Counted from the first letter of the stretch, positions 28,025-39,758 are shown. The stretch is 56,560 nucleotides of DNA from Bacteroidota bacterium (GCA_018831055.1 JAHJRE010000017.1:1-56560), one strand, 5' to 3'. Notes: a model not told the origin generated them from the sequence alone. Numbers and translations are program-made.

Positions 28025-28960
28025 ATGGGTGCAACGATTGACCTGAAGCGGCTGCAGCAGTTCGGATCTCTTGAATTGATCGCCAGGCAGGTGGTCGAAG
28101 GGTTTATCACGGGATTGCATAAGAGTCCTTTCCATGGTTTTTCCGTTGAATTTGCAGAACACCGTGCTTACAATACAGGAGAATCGGTGCGTTACGTCGA
28201 CTGGAAACTCTTCGGCCGAACCGATAAAATGTTTGTCAAGCGCTTTGAGGAGGAAACAAACCTGCGCTGCCAGATCGTGATCGACAATTCCTCTTCTATG
28301 TATTTCCCTGTCATGGATGAACTGAAAGTGGATAAACCCAATAAAATCACCTTTTCTGTTTATGCGGCAGCGGCCATGATCGAATTGCTCAGAAAACAAA
28401 GGGATGCATTCGGATTGAGTATCTTCTCATCAGAAATTGAGCTTGCAACCGGTGCACGCTCTACCACTGTTCATGCCCGCTACCTTTTTTCAGAGATGGA
28501 GAAAATGCTGGTTGCAGGTCGTCCGAAAGTGCGAAAGAGTACCTCTGTTGCTGAATCTCTGCACCGTATTGCGGAGATGATACACAAACGTTCACTGGTG
28601 GTAATTTTTAGTGATATGTTCGACCAGGAAGATGATCCCGGTGCTTTGTTTTCTGCACTGCAGCACCTCCGGCATAACAAGCATGAAGTGGTGCTCTTCC
28701 ATGTTACGGATAAAAGCCATGAACTTGAGTTTCGCTATGATAATCGTCCCTACCGTTTTGTGGACCTTGAAAATGGAGAGGAGATAAAACTCAATCCGCA
28801 TGATGTCAGAAAGGACTACACCCGTGCCGTAGATAGTTACAGGAAGGAGCTTATGCTACGTTGTGGCAGTTACCGGATAGATTTTGTTGAGGCTGATATA
28901 AGTCGTGGGTTTGAACAAATCCTCCTTCCATATCTTGTTAAACGGTCGAAAATGTTCTAA
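28025..28960 (+). CDS. DUF58 / vWA-like domain protein
   Basis: A 311-residue protein with the DUF58 signature GFSVEFAEHRAY, TGESVRYVDWKLFGR and VKRFEEETN, followed by a vWA-like fold whose metal-site loop reads VIDNSSSM (Asp87-Ser91, a DxSxS variant). A second strand, LVVIFSDMF, carries the matching acidic loop. DUF58 proteins usually sit beside a MoxR ATPase and vWA/BatA-type proteins; none of these flank it here, where trxA (with terminator) is upstream and a convergent gene is downstream. The 3' end overlaps the convergent gene by 4 bases. The role, perhaps assembly or stress-related, is unproven. Confidence 0.88.
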   Translation: MGATIDLKRLQQFGSLELIARQVVEGFITGLHKSPFHGFSVEFAEHRAYNTGESVRYVDWKLFGRTDKMFVKRFEEETNLRCQIVIDNSSSMYFPVMDELKVDKPNKITFSVYAAAAMIELLRKQRDAFGLSIFSSEIELATGARSTTVHARYLFSEMEKMLVAGRPKVRKSTSVAESLHRIAEMIHKRSLVVIFSDMFDQEDDPGALFSALQHLRHNKHEVVLFHVTDKSHELEFRYDNRPYRFVDLENGEEIKLNPHDVRKDYTRAVDSYRKELMLRCGSYRIDFVEADISRGFEQILLPYLVKRSKMF

Positions 28961-31041
28961 AGCCTTATTCTTAGCTGTATCCGGGCTTCCATGGAGGTTT
29001 CACGGTTTGTTTGATTGCTTCCCCCGCCTCCGGGTTTGCGCAGATTTCGTGTTAATGACGTTTTAAACCAGAGCTCAGTGCCCCGCGTTATACCCGTTTT
29101 TATTAGCAGGTAACACCTTAACCCGCTGCCATAACTGGCAGGTATGGAAAAAGCATATAATACATCATGTTCGTACTGATATATTCTGGAGTTGTAGTCA
29201 TCCGTGTCAAAAAGCATCCAACGGAAGGTTATGGCAAGTGATTTGTCGGGAGGACGATATAGAAGATCCTGCGATATACTCACACCTGTACTGGTTACCC
29301 TGGCTTGTCCTTCCGGAATACTCACCATGTTGCTTCCGAGCTTCGTGCGGACACTAAAGGAAGAACTGGCTGCATAAGCAAAACCCAGGTTGATTTTCCA
29401 GGATTCCTGGCTATGTAGCGTGTGAAGGTATTCCTGGGTGGTACTTCTGTTTTTTTCACTATAGCCGTAGTTTGCAGATAAGCTAAGATCTGCATTTCGG
29501 TTGATTTCATGAACAATGCTGATTTTATATTTCCGGGATTGGGATGGAGCATCGGTTCCAAATTTTAGCCAGGGATACCACGCCAGGTCTATATATGCGT
29601 TTAATGTCCATTTGGCAATCACATTCAGCAATACACCGGCATATACTCCTTGTTCACAGCCTCCCGATGCGGTCCGGTATGGATTGTTCAGGAGATTATC
29701 GTAGCGAAGGGAGAAATTTCGATAGAGTATCGATAGCTCTCCACGGTTGAGAAATACGGTAAGACTATGCAACATAGCCCAGTAACGGAATGACATCAGG
29801 GAAAACTCGCCGATGAGCACAACCTTGTTCAATGGTTTAATTAACCAGTTGATTCCTGCATTGTTTATGGCTTTTCCACTGAACCTGAATTGTTTGTATG
29901 GCTGATTTGACTTCTCCAGGCCGGCAGAAAGTTCCGTTCGGGTTACTGTAATTCCGGCCTTGTACCAGTGCCCTGCGTGTTTTAGGTTTATCCCCATCGT
30001 GGTCATAGTAATAGCATCTCTGTTCATGATCTCTCCCGGAGTACGATGGTAGCCGCCTTCCTGCAAAGAGGATATCATGAGACCGGTCCCGGCTGTTTCC
30101 CAATCGTCCGACAGATTCGCATCTCTGGTCATCCTCGACCAGAATGCCGTGGTTTCCCAGTTATGCCATTGGATTGAAGTGGCAATACCACGCATCAGGC
30201 GGTTTTCTTCCGATGATGCCGATGATTTAATACCCTGGCCTCTTTTGATGATCTGGGAAGGCATGGAAGGCGCCGACCAGTGGTTGGATGTCCACAACGT
30301 AAGCCCTTGTCCTGCCTGTACATGAAAATCCCCTACAACAATTTTCTTAATAAATTTCCAATTCTGAAAGGCAATAAACCCCGTATAGAAGTCGAAGCCG
30401 GGTTTGCGGAACTCCTTCAATGTGTCGGGGATCTCTCCGGCAAAGAATGGTTCTCCGGCATCCTTTTCTGCCAGGAATCCTGCAGATAAGTGATTTCGGT
30501 ATTCTACCGTGGTTTTTAGATAATATTTATCAGGAGAACCCAGATAATCCGGTTCTTCTTTCTGGGATTTGCCATTCCCTGAAGATAAAAGGTAATTTCT
30601 GGAATATCTGCCTATTAGATAGGCTTTGGTTTTTCTGGTTTTGGCAAGGACAGGCAATTTCATGTCCTTTTCTCCATTGAGCGAAACAAAAGGTTGTATT
30701 TGTTCCAGGATGGCGGTGTTGAATCCGGGAACAGCCAGGATCTCATTGAAGCTGAGTAGTTCACCGTATTCTTCTCTGTATTCCAGGAAATGGCTGATCT
30801 GGTAGTCATTGAGCAGTGTTAGTGTTTCCAGTTCCTTGGCTGTGGCTTTATTCAGGATAATAGGTCTCTCAATCATTGCCGACAGGTCTTCTAAAATCTC
30901 ATAGGGGATCTGAGCTTCCAATCCGTCAGAGGCCATCTCTTCCAGGTTGTTCTCCAATTCCTGCAGGCCTTGCTCCTGCTGTCCTTTAGCAGATATGAAA
31001 AGCAGGATCAGATTTAGCGATATGAAATAGATACTTTTCAT
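28957..31041 (-). CDS. Helix-hairpin-helix domain outer-membrane barrel protein
   Basis: A 694-residue protein with a signal peptide (cut near SAKGQ). It has a ComEA-like helix-hairpin-helix pair at about residues 60-120 (LNKATAKELETL, YGELLSFNEILAVPGF), then about 550 residues of alternating strands that look like a large outer-membrane beta-barrel (aromatic girdle, final residues ARIQLRIRL). It is coupled to the upstream PorV-like gene by an ATGA overlap. HhH domains bind DNA in ComEA, so a role near DNA uptake is possible, but HhH folds also occur in secretion proteins. No established name fits. Confidence 0.72.
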   Translation of the reverse strand: MKSIYFISLNLILLFISAKGQQEQGLQELENNLEEMASDGLEAQIPYEILEDLSAMIERPIILNKATAKELETLTLLNDYQISHFLEYREEYGELLSFNEILAVPGFNTAILEQIQPFVSLNGEKDMKLPVLAKTRKTKAYLIGRYSRNYLLSSGNGKSQKEEPDYLGSPDKYYLKTTVEYRNHLSAGFLAEKDAGEPFFAGEIPDTLKEFRKPGFDFYTGFIAFQNWKFIKKIVVGDFHVQAGQGLTLWTSNHWSAPSMPSQIIKRGQGIKSSASSEENRLMRGIATSIQWHNWETTAFWSRMTRDANLSDDWETAGTGLMISSLQEGGYHRTPGEIMNRDAITMTTMGINLKHAGHWYKAGITVTRTELSAGLEKSNQPYKQFRFSGKAINNAGINWLIKPLNKVVLIGEFSLMSFRYWAMLHSLTVFLNRGELSILYRNFSLRYDNLLNNPYRTASGGCEQGVYAGVLLNVIAKWTLNAYIDLAWYPWLKFGTDAPSQSRKYKISIVHEINRNADLSLSANYGYSEKNRSTTQEYLHTLHSQESWKINLGFAYAASSSFSVRTKLGSNMVSIPEGQARVTSTGVSISQDLLYRPPDKSLAITFRWMLFDTDDYNSRIYQYEHDVLYAFSIPASYGSGLRCYLLIKTGITRGTELWFKTSLTRNLRKPGGGGSNQTNRETSMEARIQLRIRL

Positions 31042-31865
31042 TTATTGAAACTGTAAATGATGGATAATTGAGGCGAAAAGCCTAGCACATAGTGATAAGC
31101 TGAGGCAAGGTCGATGGTGAAATGACCGTTGATGTATCCGGCCCCGAACGACAGCGAAAGGGGAGGTACACTGATCCCGGTACGCAAGAACACTTGTTGC
31201 AGGAGTGATATTTCCATGCCGGCTTTCCAGGAAATGGGACGGTAAAGTGTTTTATCAACCTCAAAAAGGATGAGCCATTCCTGAGATGGCAGGAATTTTG
31301 CACCCAAACGGATGCATGGCAACTCCGTTGGATCATCCTGGAAGAAGGATACAGGATTCCCGGTATGCAAACCCAGGAACAATGTTTCATTGGCTTTAAA
31401 TATCATACCCAGGTTGCAATTTACGCGGTGCTCCTGTTCCTTTGATTCACCAACCACTATCCAGGTATAATGCAATTCTGCCCCGATGCACAGTTTTTCC
31501 AGGATTTGGCCGGAATAAATTATTCCTGCACGGTTTTCCGAATAGAGCCCAAACCCATACCGGGACAGGCTGAATCCGGTGTGAGCTCTGTTAACAGGAA
31601 CAGCCAGGGCGAAGGTTCCCTGCCGAAGTTCGCTGACTAAAAAGCGGTCGGCAATGGATAGTCCTCCCTGAATCCCCTGTATGCCATTAAGCCCTGCCGG
31701 ATTGCCCATAATTGCCCAAAAGCCATTATCGGCAACTGTTGCATTTGCAAGAGAGGCAGCCCTGGCTCCGGTCTGTCCTTGTACTTTTCCCTGGAAAAGG
31801 AAAAGGGTGACCAGGATAAAAAAAATGTAAGGACAGACAAACAGTTTTACGATCTTTGTGTTCAT
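31038..31865 (-). CDS. PorV/PorQ-like outer-membrane barrel protein
   Basis: A 275-residue protein with a signal peptide (cut near KVQGQ) followed by GARAASLANATVADNGFWAIMGNPAGL (residues 33-59), the characteristic N-terminus of PorV/PorQ-type FadL-like barrels of Bacteroidota. The rest is regular beta-strands ending in SPQLSIIYSFNK. The relatives function in type IX secretion or as small barrel partners, but this copy is shorter than PorV and is best called PorV-like. It is the first gene of a two-gene unit with the HhH-barrel gene (ATGA overlap). Confidence 0.72.
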   Translation of the reverse strand: MNTKIVKLFVCPYIFFILVTLFLFQGKVQGQTGARAASLANATVADNGFWAIMGNPAGLNGIQGIQGGLSIADRFLVSELRQGTFALAVPVNRAHTGFSLSRYGFGLYSENRAGIIYSGQILEKLCIGAELHYTWIVVGESKEQEHRVNCNLGMIFKANETLFLGLHTGNPVSFFQDDPTELPCIRLGAKFLPSQEWLILFEVDKTLYRPISWKAGMEISLLQQVFLRTGISVPPLSLSFGAGYINGHFTIDLASAYHYVLGFSPQLSIIYSFNK

Positions 31866-31901
31866 AGTTAAAAGAATTTGTCATCTCTTAACCATTAGTC
31901 C

Positions 31902-32561
31902 ATGAAATTGCAAAATGTCCTCACCTTCCTGAAAGATTTAAAGGAAAATAATCATAAAGAATGGTTTGACGCCAACCGCAGCAGCTATGAAGATGCAAGG
32001 CGCAGTTTCCTGGAATTCACGGCAAAGCTTATAGAAGGACTATCCGGCATGGATCCTGCACTGGCGGGATTAAAACCCAAGGATTGTGTCTTCAGGATCT
32101 TTCGCGATGTTCGGTTTTCCAATGATAAATCACCCTATAAAACAAATTTTGGTGCGTTTTTTAGCAAGGGTGGAAGGAAAAAGCCTTTTGCCGGGTATTA
32201 TGTTCATCTGGAACCGGGTGGGTCATTTGCCGGAGGTGGTATTTACATGCCCCCGGGCGATGTACTGAACCTGGTCAGAAAGGAGATCTATTACAATCCG
32301 GAGAAATTTAAGTCTATCCTATACTCAGATGACTTTCGTCAGGAGTTTGGTGAGATGTTCGACCATAAGCTACAACGTCCGCCACAGGGCTTTGATAAGA
32401 GTTTTGCCGATATGGAACTGCTGAAATACAAGAGTTATGTTGTAGGAAGGAATGTGGATGACAATACTGCCGGTGGGGAGGATTACGCTGCTCATGTGCT
32501 GAATTCTTACCGGGTGATGAAACCCCTGGTAGATTTTCTTAACCAGGCTCTGGATCAATAG
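31902..32561 (+). CDS. DUF2461 family protein
   Basis: A 219-residue cytoplasmic protein with no signal peptide. DUF2461 signatures: FLKDLKENNHKEWFDANR at the start, FRIFRDVRFSNDKSPYKTNF, GYYVHLEPGGSFAGGGIY, and RPPQGFDKS followed by LLKYKSYVV. The length matches the family. The function is not known. The gene stands alone, divergent from the PorV-like gene (36 bases between their starts). Confidence 0.92.
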   Translation: MKLQNVLTFLKDLKENNHKEWFDANRSSYEDARRSFLEFTAKLIEGLSGMDPALAGLKPKDCVFRIFRDVRFSNDKSPYKTNFGAFFSKGGRKKPFAGYYVHLEPGGSFAGGGIYMPPGDVLNLVRKEIYYNPEKFKSILYSDDFRQEFGEMFDHKLQRPPQGFDKSFADMELLKYKSYVVGRNVDDNTAGGEDYAAHVLNSYRVMKPLVDFLNQALDQ

Positions 32562-32856
32562 AAACCGTTAACTTTTTTGTTACTGCCGTATCCTGATTTC
32601 TGCTTTTTTTCAGCAGGAAGTGATATTATTTTTGTTAGTGTCGATTGGTTAATTAATTTGTTAATCCAGTTCTTTGAAAGCCCCTGAAGATTGCTTTTTT
32701 CATAATTCTAGGTTTTTTTCATAATAATTGTGCTATTGCTTTTTTTTCATGACTAATTCACACCATCAATTCTTCAGGGGCTGCCTTTTGGTTACGAAAA
32801 AAAAGAGGTCGCTTTTCAGGTAAAGCGGCCTCTTTTATTTTTAAGGATGAACCAAA
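32562..32856. other. Gene-free gap with structured sequence
   Basis: The 295-base gap between convergent DUF2461 and gyrB is AT-rich. It contains a TATTTTTG box (32627-32634), an 11-base inverted repeat GCCCCTGAAGA/TCTTCAGGGGC (32680-32690, 32771-32781), three T-rich direct repeats ending in TTTTTTCAT between those arms, and the gyrB terminator (32797-32839). It may hold a small RNA (see findings). Confidence 0.5.
32797..32839 (-). terminator. Bidirectional-looking terminator after gyrB
   Basis: AGAGGTCGCTTT pairs with AAAGCGGCCTCT (one wobble) around a 6-base loop. On the minus strand it is followed by eight T residues, and on the plus strand by TTTTATTTTT. It ends gyrB and could also end a plus-strand transcript. 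Confidence 0.85.
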
Positions 32857-34869
<2,013 letters not shown>

Positions 34870-35000
34870 TTAGGATATAGAATCTATTTAAAGTAAAGAA
34901 AATCAGGGATTTTATTAACAATATTCTGTTAAATCCCAGGTTTTTGATTTTATTTGAAAATCTGGTGAATTTAAGCCGGTTTCGGAATCAATTTTAAGGA

Positions 35001-36698
35001 CTAAAAAGTATAACCCAAACCAGCCAGGAGATTAAACTTCTGAACCGGATAATTATACCATTTCATGTATCCGTTATTCAGGACGTTGTTAAGGTTTACA
35101 AAGGCTGAAAAAGAATCGGTGATCCGGTATTCGAAAGAAAGGCTGAGGTCGGCCCAGTCATTGATCTGTTCTTTTTCGACCTCATTTTTATTGTTAATGG
35201 TTTTGGCGTACATAGGACCGGTAAAAACAACTCCGGCTCCGGTAAGGAATTTCTTGCGGATAGTGTAGTAAACCTGCGCACCTGCCTGAAGTCCGGGGCG
35301 ATGCCATGCTTTTTCCTCGTTTTTCATTGTATAGCCCCTGAAATCAGCATAAAGGTTAAGGCGAAGGGCTTCCGTGGTGTTCATATTGATCTCACCCCGT
35401 AATCTGAAGATATTCGCGTTATCGTAGATGACAGTAAAGGTGTTCCCAAGTTTGTTGGCGGTGTCGTTGACAAAAAGCGGCAGATCGTTAACGGTTGTAT
35501 TATCCGCCATAATATTGAAATTGAGCTTTTCCGAGATGTTTCCTCTGATCCCGCCTGAAATCCTGAATTTTTCATTCATATATCCGAGAGGGATAATCGG
35601 CAGCACATAAGGGTTTTCCTGGCTTAAATCCTTATAGGATACCCTTTGTATGCTTCCGTCGATGCCGGCATAAAGGGTAAGAGCATCCTCAATAAGATCG
35701 GCTTCCACTTTTATTATGGGGTGAAAATAAAAATCTGCTGCGGAATCCGTCCTGAATGTCAGGTCGGCACCTACATAAAACCGGTATTGCCTGAAATCAG
35801 TACTCAGGTAGGGCCTGACCTTGATAAGTCCTCCTGTGTATGAGGAAACGCTGTCGTCGTTCAGGTAATAATCCACTTTAAGATCCAGTCCGGCGGTTTG
35901 GTACTCGGTTACATCGAACCATTCGAAACGTTTGCTTATGCCGGCAGTGAACAGGATATTTTGCTCTGAGGTATTCCAGTTATCAGTGAGATAGTTGTAT
36001 TTGATCGTAGTAAAGTGATTGAAAGCGTCCTCATCGGTTTTTGTGCTGCGGAAATAAGCATTAAAGCCGATATTCTGAAAACGGTGTTTGATATCGTCTT
36101 TGGAAAGATCTATGCTGTCAAATTCGGCAGGTTTATATCCGTACCAGTGATATACATCCCTGTCGTAACTGAATTCACCGCCCAAAACATGGTTGTCAAA
36201 ATATTTCCTGCCAAAAACAACGGCTTTATTTCTGCTGTATGCGCTATTGGCGTAGTCTTTTATTGTTCCGGATGATGAGATGTGTTTCAGGTGAACCCCA
36301 AGGGCATGTTCTTCCGATTGCCTGCTGTTGGCGAAAAACTCAAAATACGGAGTGGTGTAGTTGCCAAAACCTGCTCTCAGAAAATTTCTTTTCAGGTTTT
36401 TATATCTTTCCAGCGGTTTATGGGTTGCATCCACCGGCTCGGGTGTGATAAATGTTTCTGCCCTGACCGGCAGGATAGAGTATTGCATTTCAGGCATCCT
36501 GGATTCTTCCGTTTGTATCTCCGGATTAACGTTGATCTTGGAAGCATCCGAAATAGTTGGCTTATATGGTGCAATGATAGTCACCTCTTCGTTTCTTCCC
36601 TGTGAATAAACTGTTTCGGCCAGGATGAAAGGAACGGCCATAATCAGAATAACTAAGATTATGGTCTTTTGGCTTGCCGCTGATATATGCATATACAT
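35001..36698 (-). CDS. TonB-receptor-like outer-membrane beta-barrel protein
   Basis: A 565-residue protein with a signal sequence (residues 1-33, cut near VYSQG), followed by EEVTIIAPYKPTISDASKINVNP, a conserved N-terminal box in Bacteroidota barrels, and then about 450 residues of paired amphipathic strands ending in YTF. It looks like the barrel of a TonB-dependent receptor without the plug domain. It lies 5 bases after the large TPR gene and is probably co-transcribed and functionally linked with it. The substrate is unknown. Confidence 0.78.
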   Translation of the reverse strand: MYMHISAASQKTIILVILIMAVPFILAETVYSQGRNEEVTIIAPYKPTISDASKINVNPEIQTEESRMPEMQYSILPVRAETFITPEPVDATHKPLERYKNLKRNFLRAGFGNYTTPYFEFFANSRQSEEHALGVHLKHISSSGTIKDYANSAYSRNKAVVFGRKYFDNHVLGGEFSYDRDVYHWYGYKPAEFDSIDLSKDDIKHRFQNIGFNAYFRSTKTDEDAFNHFTTIKYNYLTDNWNTSEQNILFTAGISKRFEWFDVTEYQTAGLDLKVDYYLNDDSVSSYTGGLIKVRPYLSTDFRQYRFYVGADLTFRTDSAADFYFHPIIKVEADLIEDALTLYAGIDGSIQRVSYKDLSQENPYVLPIIPLGYMNEKFRISGGIRGNISEKLNFNIMADNTTVNDLPLFVNDTANKLGNTFTVIYDNANIFRLRGEINMNTTEALRLNLYADFRGYTMKNEEKAWHRPGLQAGAQVYYTIRKKFLTGAGVVFTGPMYAKTINNKNEVEKEQINDWADLSLSFEYRITDSFSAFVNLNNVLNNGYMKWYNYPVQKFNLLAGLGYTF

Positions 36699-36703
36699 AC
36701 TGT

Positions 36704-39700
36704 TTATCTGTTTTGGGATGGTTCTTCCTGTAAAATCCTGAGTTTTTCCTGTGCAATTTCCCCGAGCTCAGGACCCTGGTAATTGTCGATGATACTCTGC
36801 AATGTTTGCCTGGCCTGAAAGACATTATCAAGTTTCACGTAAACATCGGCCAGAAGGATAAATCCTTTGGCAACCCAATAATCATAGGCTCCGTATTTTT
36901 CGGCAAGCTGGAATATCAGTTCTTCCGCTTCCATGTACTTTCCGGTGGTGAAGGCAATAAGAGCGAGATGATACTTTGCTTCTGCCCCCAGCTCTGAACC
37001 TGTTAGCTTTTCAGTGATGGAATATTCATTTTGCGCCATGTTCAGGTCGTTCAGCTTGAAATAGCTTCTGGCCAGGGTGATGTGTGCTTCCTGTATCAGT
37101 TCATTGGAGACCGTTTCTGTTTTTAACAGGTTCATGGCTGCCTCAACAGCTTCGTTATATCTCTCAAGTGTGTAATACAGTCGCATTTGCCCTGCGTAGG
37201 CTTCCAGGATATTGTTTTTGTTTTCGGCAACATCTTTGAGAGCTATATACTGCTCCAAGGCACGTTCATGATTGTTTTTGCTGTAATTAAACCTGGCGGC
37301 ATACGCAAGTGCATTTTCCGTGAACCGGCTTCGGGGCAATTGCGTAACCTGTTCAAAGGCTGCAAAGGCTTCATCTTCATTTCCTGCCTTTTTCAGACAT
37401 TCTCCCATGTAATAATTGGCATTGGGTGCAAAATAGCCATCGGGAAATCGCTGAAGATAGCTTGCGAAAGCTTTAATGGCATCGTCGCAGCGATTATCCA
37501 TGTAAATATTTTCCGCAGCGATATAGGTGATGGAATCCTGCTCGGTTACAGTCACAGAAGCGAACGACAAGCTGTTGGCAAATGCATAGTATTCATCCAC
37601 TCTGTTCATATCGATGTACACGTTACGCAAGCTGTTCAATGCTTCCCTGGCTTCCGCCGTACCGGGGTAATCATGAATTACCTGCTTGAAAACCCGGATG
37701 GCATCCTGGTTGCGGTCCTGATTGTAATAAATGAGCCCTGTTTTAAGCAAACCCGCTGTGGCAAGACTGCTTCTGGGATGATCCTTCACCAGTTTGTCGT
37801 AATACTGCAATGCCTTTTGGTTATTGTTGGTAATGAGATAAGTATTTGCGATTTCAAAAGTAGCATCGTCAGCCAGAGTTGAATTAGGATGCAGATTTAT
37901 GATGATTGCCAGTGTGTTTATCTTGTCGTTGAATTTTCCAAGGGCTCCCAGCGCTGTTGCTTTTTGGTTTAACGCATAATCGGAGTCAACCTTATTTATT
38001 CGCAGAGCCTTGTCGTAATATGTGATGGCACGGGAATAGTCTTTGCTGATAAAATAGCAATCACCCAGGCGGACCAGTGCATCGTTCACCATCTTTGATC
38101 CGACAGATTCGCCTGTTTCACGTATAAAGTTCCCGAACCATTCAACAGCGCCGGCATAATCATCGCGTTTAAAATACACATATCCAAGGTTATACATGGC
38201 GGTGGCTTTATATTCCGATTGTCTGGAAGCGCTCGTGTTCAGGAATTGCTTGTAATATTTCATCGCACCCCAATAGTTTTCCATTCTGTAAAATGACTCA
38301 CCGATCCAGAAATCGGCTTCGGCCACCATTACCGGATCCTTTGAGTTTTCTGCGGATTTCTTGAACAGATTGATGGCTTCCTGGAAGTCGTTCTGGTTGA
38401 ATAATTCTATGCCTCTGTAATATAATATCTTGCGGTACGCGATATTGAGGTTTTCATCACGATACGGGATCTTCTCGATCGATTCGAGGGCATTTTTATA
38501 ATTACGCGTTGACAAGTAAAGGTTGGCGAGATATTTATAAGCTTCCGCACGCCGTGGTGACTCCGGGTAATCGTTAAGATAGGCTTCAAGGTTTTTTATG
38601 GCCGTGTTGTATGGATCTTTACTTATTTCCATGCTTAGTTTGATGAAGTTGAACAGCGCATCTTCCTGGATATTTTTGTCGAAATCCATTTTGCTGGCCG
38701 ATGCAAAGGCGCTGGAAGCAAATTGCTTCTGGTTGTCTTGCAGGTAACAATAACCCAGGAGGTAATAAGCGTTCTGGGAAAGCGCATCTTCTTCTGTGGC
38801 AACAAGTTGCAGGAAGTTTGAGGCTTCACGGTACATTTTTAGTTCGAAATAAGTGAAGGCCATCTCGTAATTATCTTCCCGGCTCATGCTCCTTCGGGCT
38901 GTCCGGCTGTATAATTCGAGATACGGGAGGGCTTCGGCGTAGTTTCGTTGCTGGTAATAGGCATCTCCAATTAGGTGGGACAGTTCGGCTTTGTCGCGGC
39001 TGGAGGCGGATTCGTACATAGGAACCCCTTCCTCAATAACCTTGTTGTAATTTCCTTGTTGATGGTAAATATGGACCAGGTATAAGGGTATTGTCTTTTT
39101 GAAAATCCTGTCGTTCTTAATCTTTTCGAAATATATCAGGGCTGTGTTGTAATCGCCTTCCAGATAGGCAATATGGGCATAATAGTAAATTGCAGAGTTT
39201 TGGTAAGGATTGTCGCGGTCGAGCAGCTTGCGGAATTCAATTTTGGCCCTTTCATAGTTCTTTTGCCTGTAATAGCAGAAGCCTGTTTTGAAAAAGTATT
39301 CCAGCTTTTCATCCATGCTCAGGCTGAACTGGTCGGTTTCCTTGAAAGCATTAAGGGCTCCGCCGTAATCCCCGGTCTTGAACAGATATCTGCCAAGCTG
39401 AAAGTACGCCAGTTGCGTATTGCTGTTTTCAGGATGATTTTTTATAAAATTAAGGATTTTATATTCCGCATCGTTGTTTTCCAGTTCCATGGCGCAGGCT
39501 GCGTCATAATAACTGGCATTGACCCTGAGCAGGTCGTTCGGGTCAGAAACAGATTGGATCACATTACGGAACTGCTCCTGTGCAGCACCGTATTTTTCCT
39601 GAATGTAGAGTTCCATCCCAAGTTCATAGCTGGCCTGGGGTTCGTCATAAACTGCCGTTTGCTGGGCTATGAGGTTGTTCGACAGAGAAAAACCAATAAA

Positions 39701-39736
39701 TATCACAGCCACAATAATATAAAAGCCTTTATACAT
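36704..39736 (-). CDS. Large periplasmic TPR protein
   Basis: A 1,010-residue protein with a signal peptide (cut near LIAQQ) and more than twenty TPR-like helix pairs through its whole length (patterns such as YFQLGRYLFKTGDYGGAL, AMYNLGYVYFKRDDYAGAV, LLKTGLIYYNQDRNQDAI). Stretches resemble the YbgF/CpoB and BamD-type repeats. It has no catalytic motif and should be a scaffold, perhaps for assembly of the barrel protein encoded 5 bases downstream. A well-formed promoter lies just upstream. Confidence 0.88.
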   Translation of the reverse strand: MYKGFYIIVAVIFIGFSLSNNLIAQQTAVYDEPQASYELGMELYIQEKYGAAQEQFRNVIQSVSDPNDLLRVNASYYDAACAMELENNDAEYKILNFIKNHPENSNTQLAYFQLGRYLFKTGDYGGALNAFKETDQFSLSMDEKLEYFFKTGFCYYRQKNYERAKIEFRKLLDRDNPYQNSAIYYYAHIAYLEGDYNTALIYFEKIKNDRIFKKTIPLYLVHIYHQQGNYNKVIEEGVPMYESASSRDKAELSHLIGDAYYQQRNYAEALPYLELYSRTARRSMSREDNYEMAFTYFELKMYREASNFLQLVATEEDALSQNAYYLLGYCYLQDNQKQFASSAFASASKMDFDKNIQEDALFNFIKLSMEISKDPYNTAIKNLEAYLNDYPESPRRAEAYKYLANLYLSTRNYKNALESIEKIPYRDENLNIAYRKILYYRGIELFNQNDFQEAINLFKKSAENSKDPVMVAEADFWIGESFYRMENYWGAMKYYKQFLNTSASRQSEYKATAMYNLGYVYFKRDDYAGAVEWFGNFIRETGESVGSKMVNDALVRLGDCYFISKDYSRAITYYDKALRINKVDSDYALNQKATALGALGKFNDKINTLAIIINLHPNSTLADDATFEIANTYLITNNNQKALQYYDKLVKDHPRSSLATAGLLKTGLIYYNQDRNQDAIRVFKQVIHDYPGTAEAREALNSLRNVYIDMNRVDEYYAFANSLSFASVTVTEQDSITYIAAENIYMDNRCDDAIKAFASYLQRFPDGYFAPNANYYMGECLKKAGNEDEAFAAFEQVTQLPRSRFTENALAYAARFNYSKNNHERALEQYIALKDVAENKNNILEAYAGQMRLYYTLERYNEAVEAAMNLLKTETVSNELIQEAHITLARSYFKLNDLNMAQNEYSITEKLTGSELGAEAKYHLALIAFTTGKYMEAEELIFQLAEKYGAYDYWVAKGFILLADVYVKLDNVFQARQTLQSIIDNYQGPELGEIAQEKLRILQEEPSQNR

Positions 39737-39758
39737 GCCTGATAATTTGGATGAGGAA

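Noticed and set aside
36704-39736. Peptidase or tol-pal activity for the TPR protein
   Set aside because: Only TPR helices are visible; no catalytic motif supports a more specific name.
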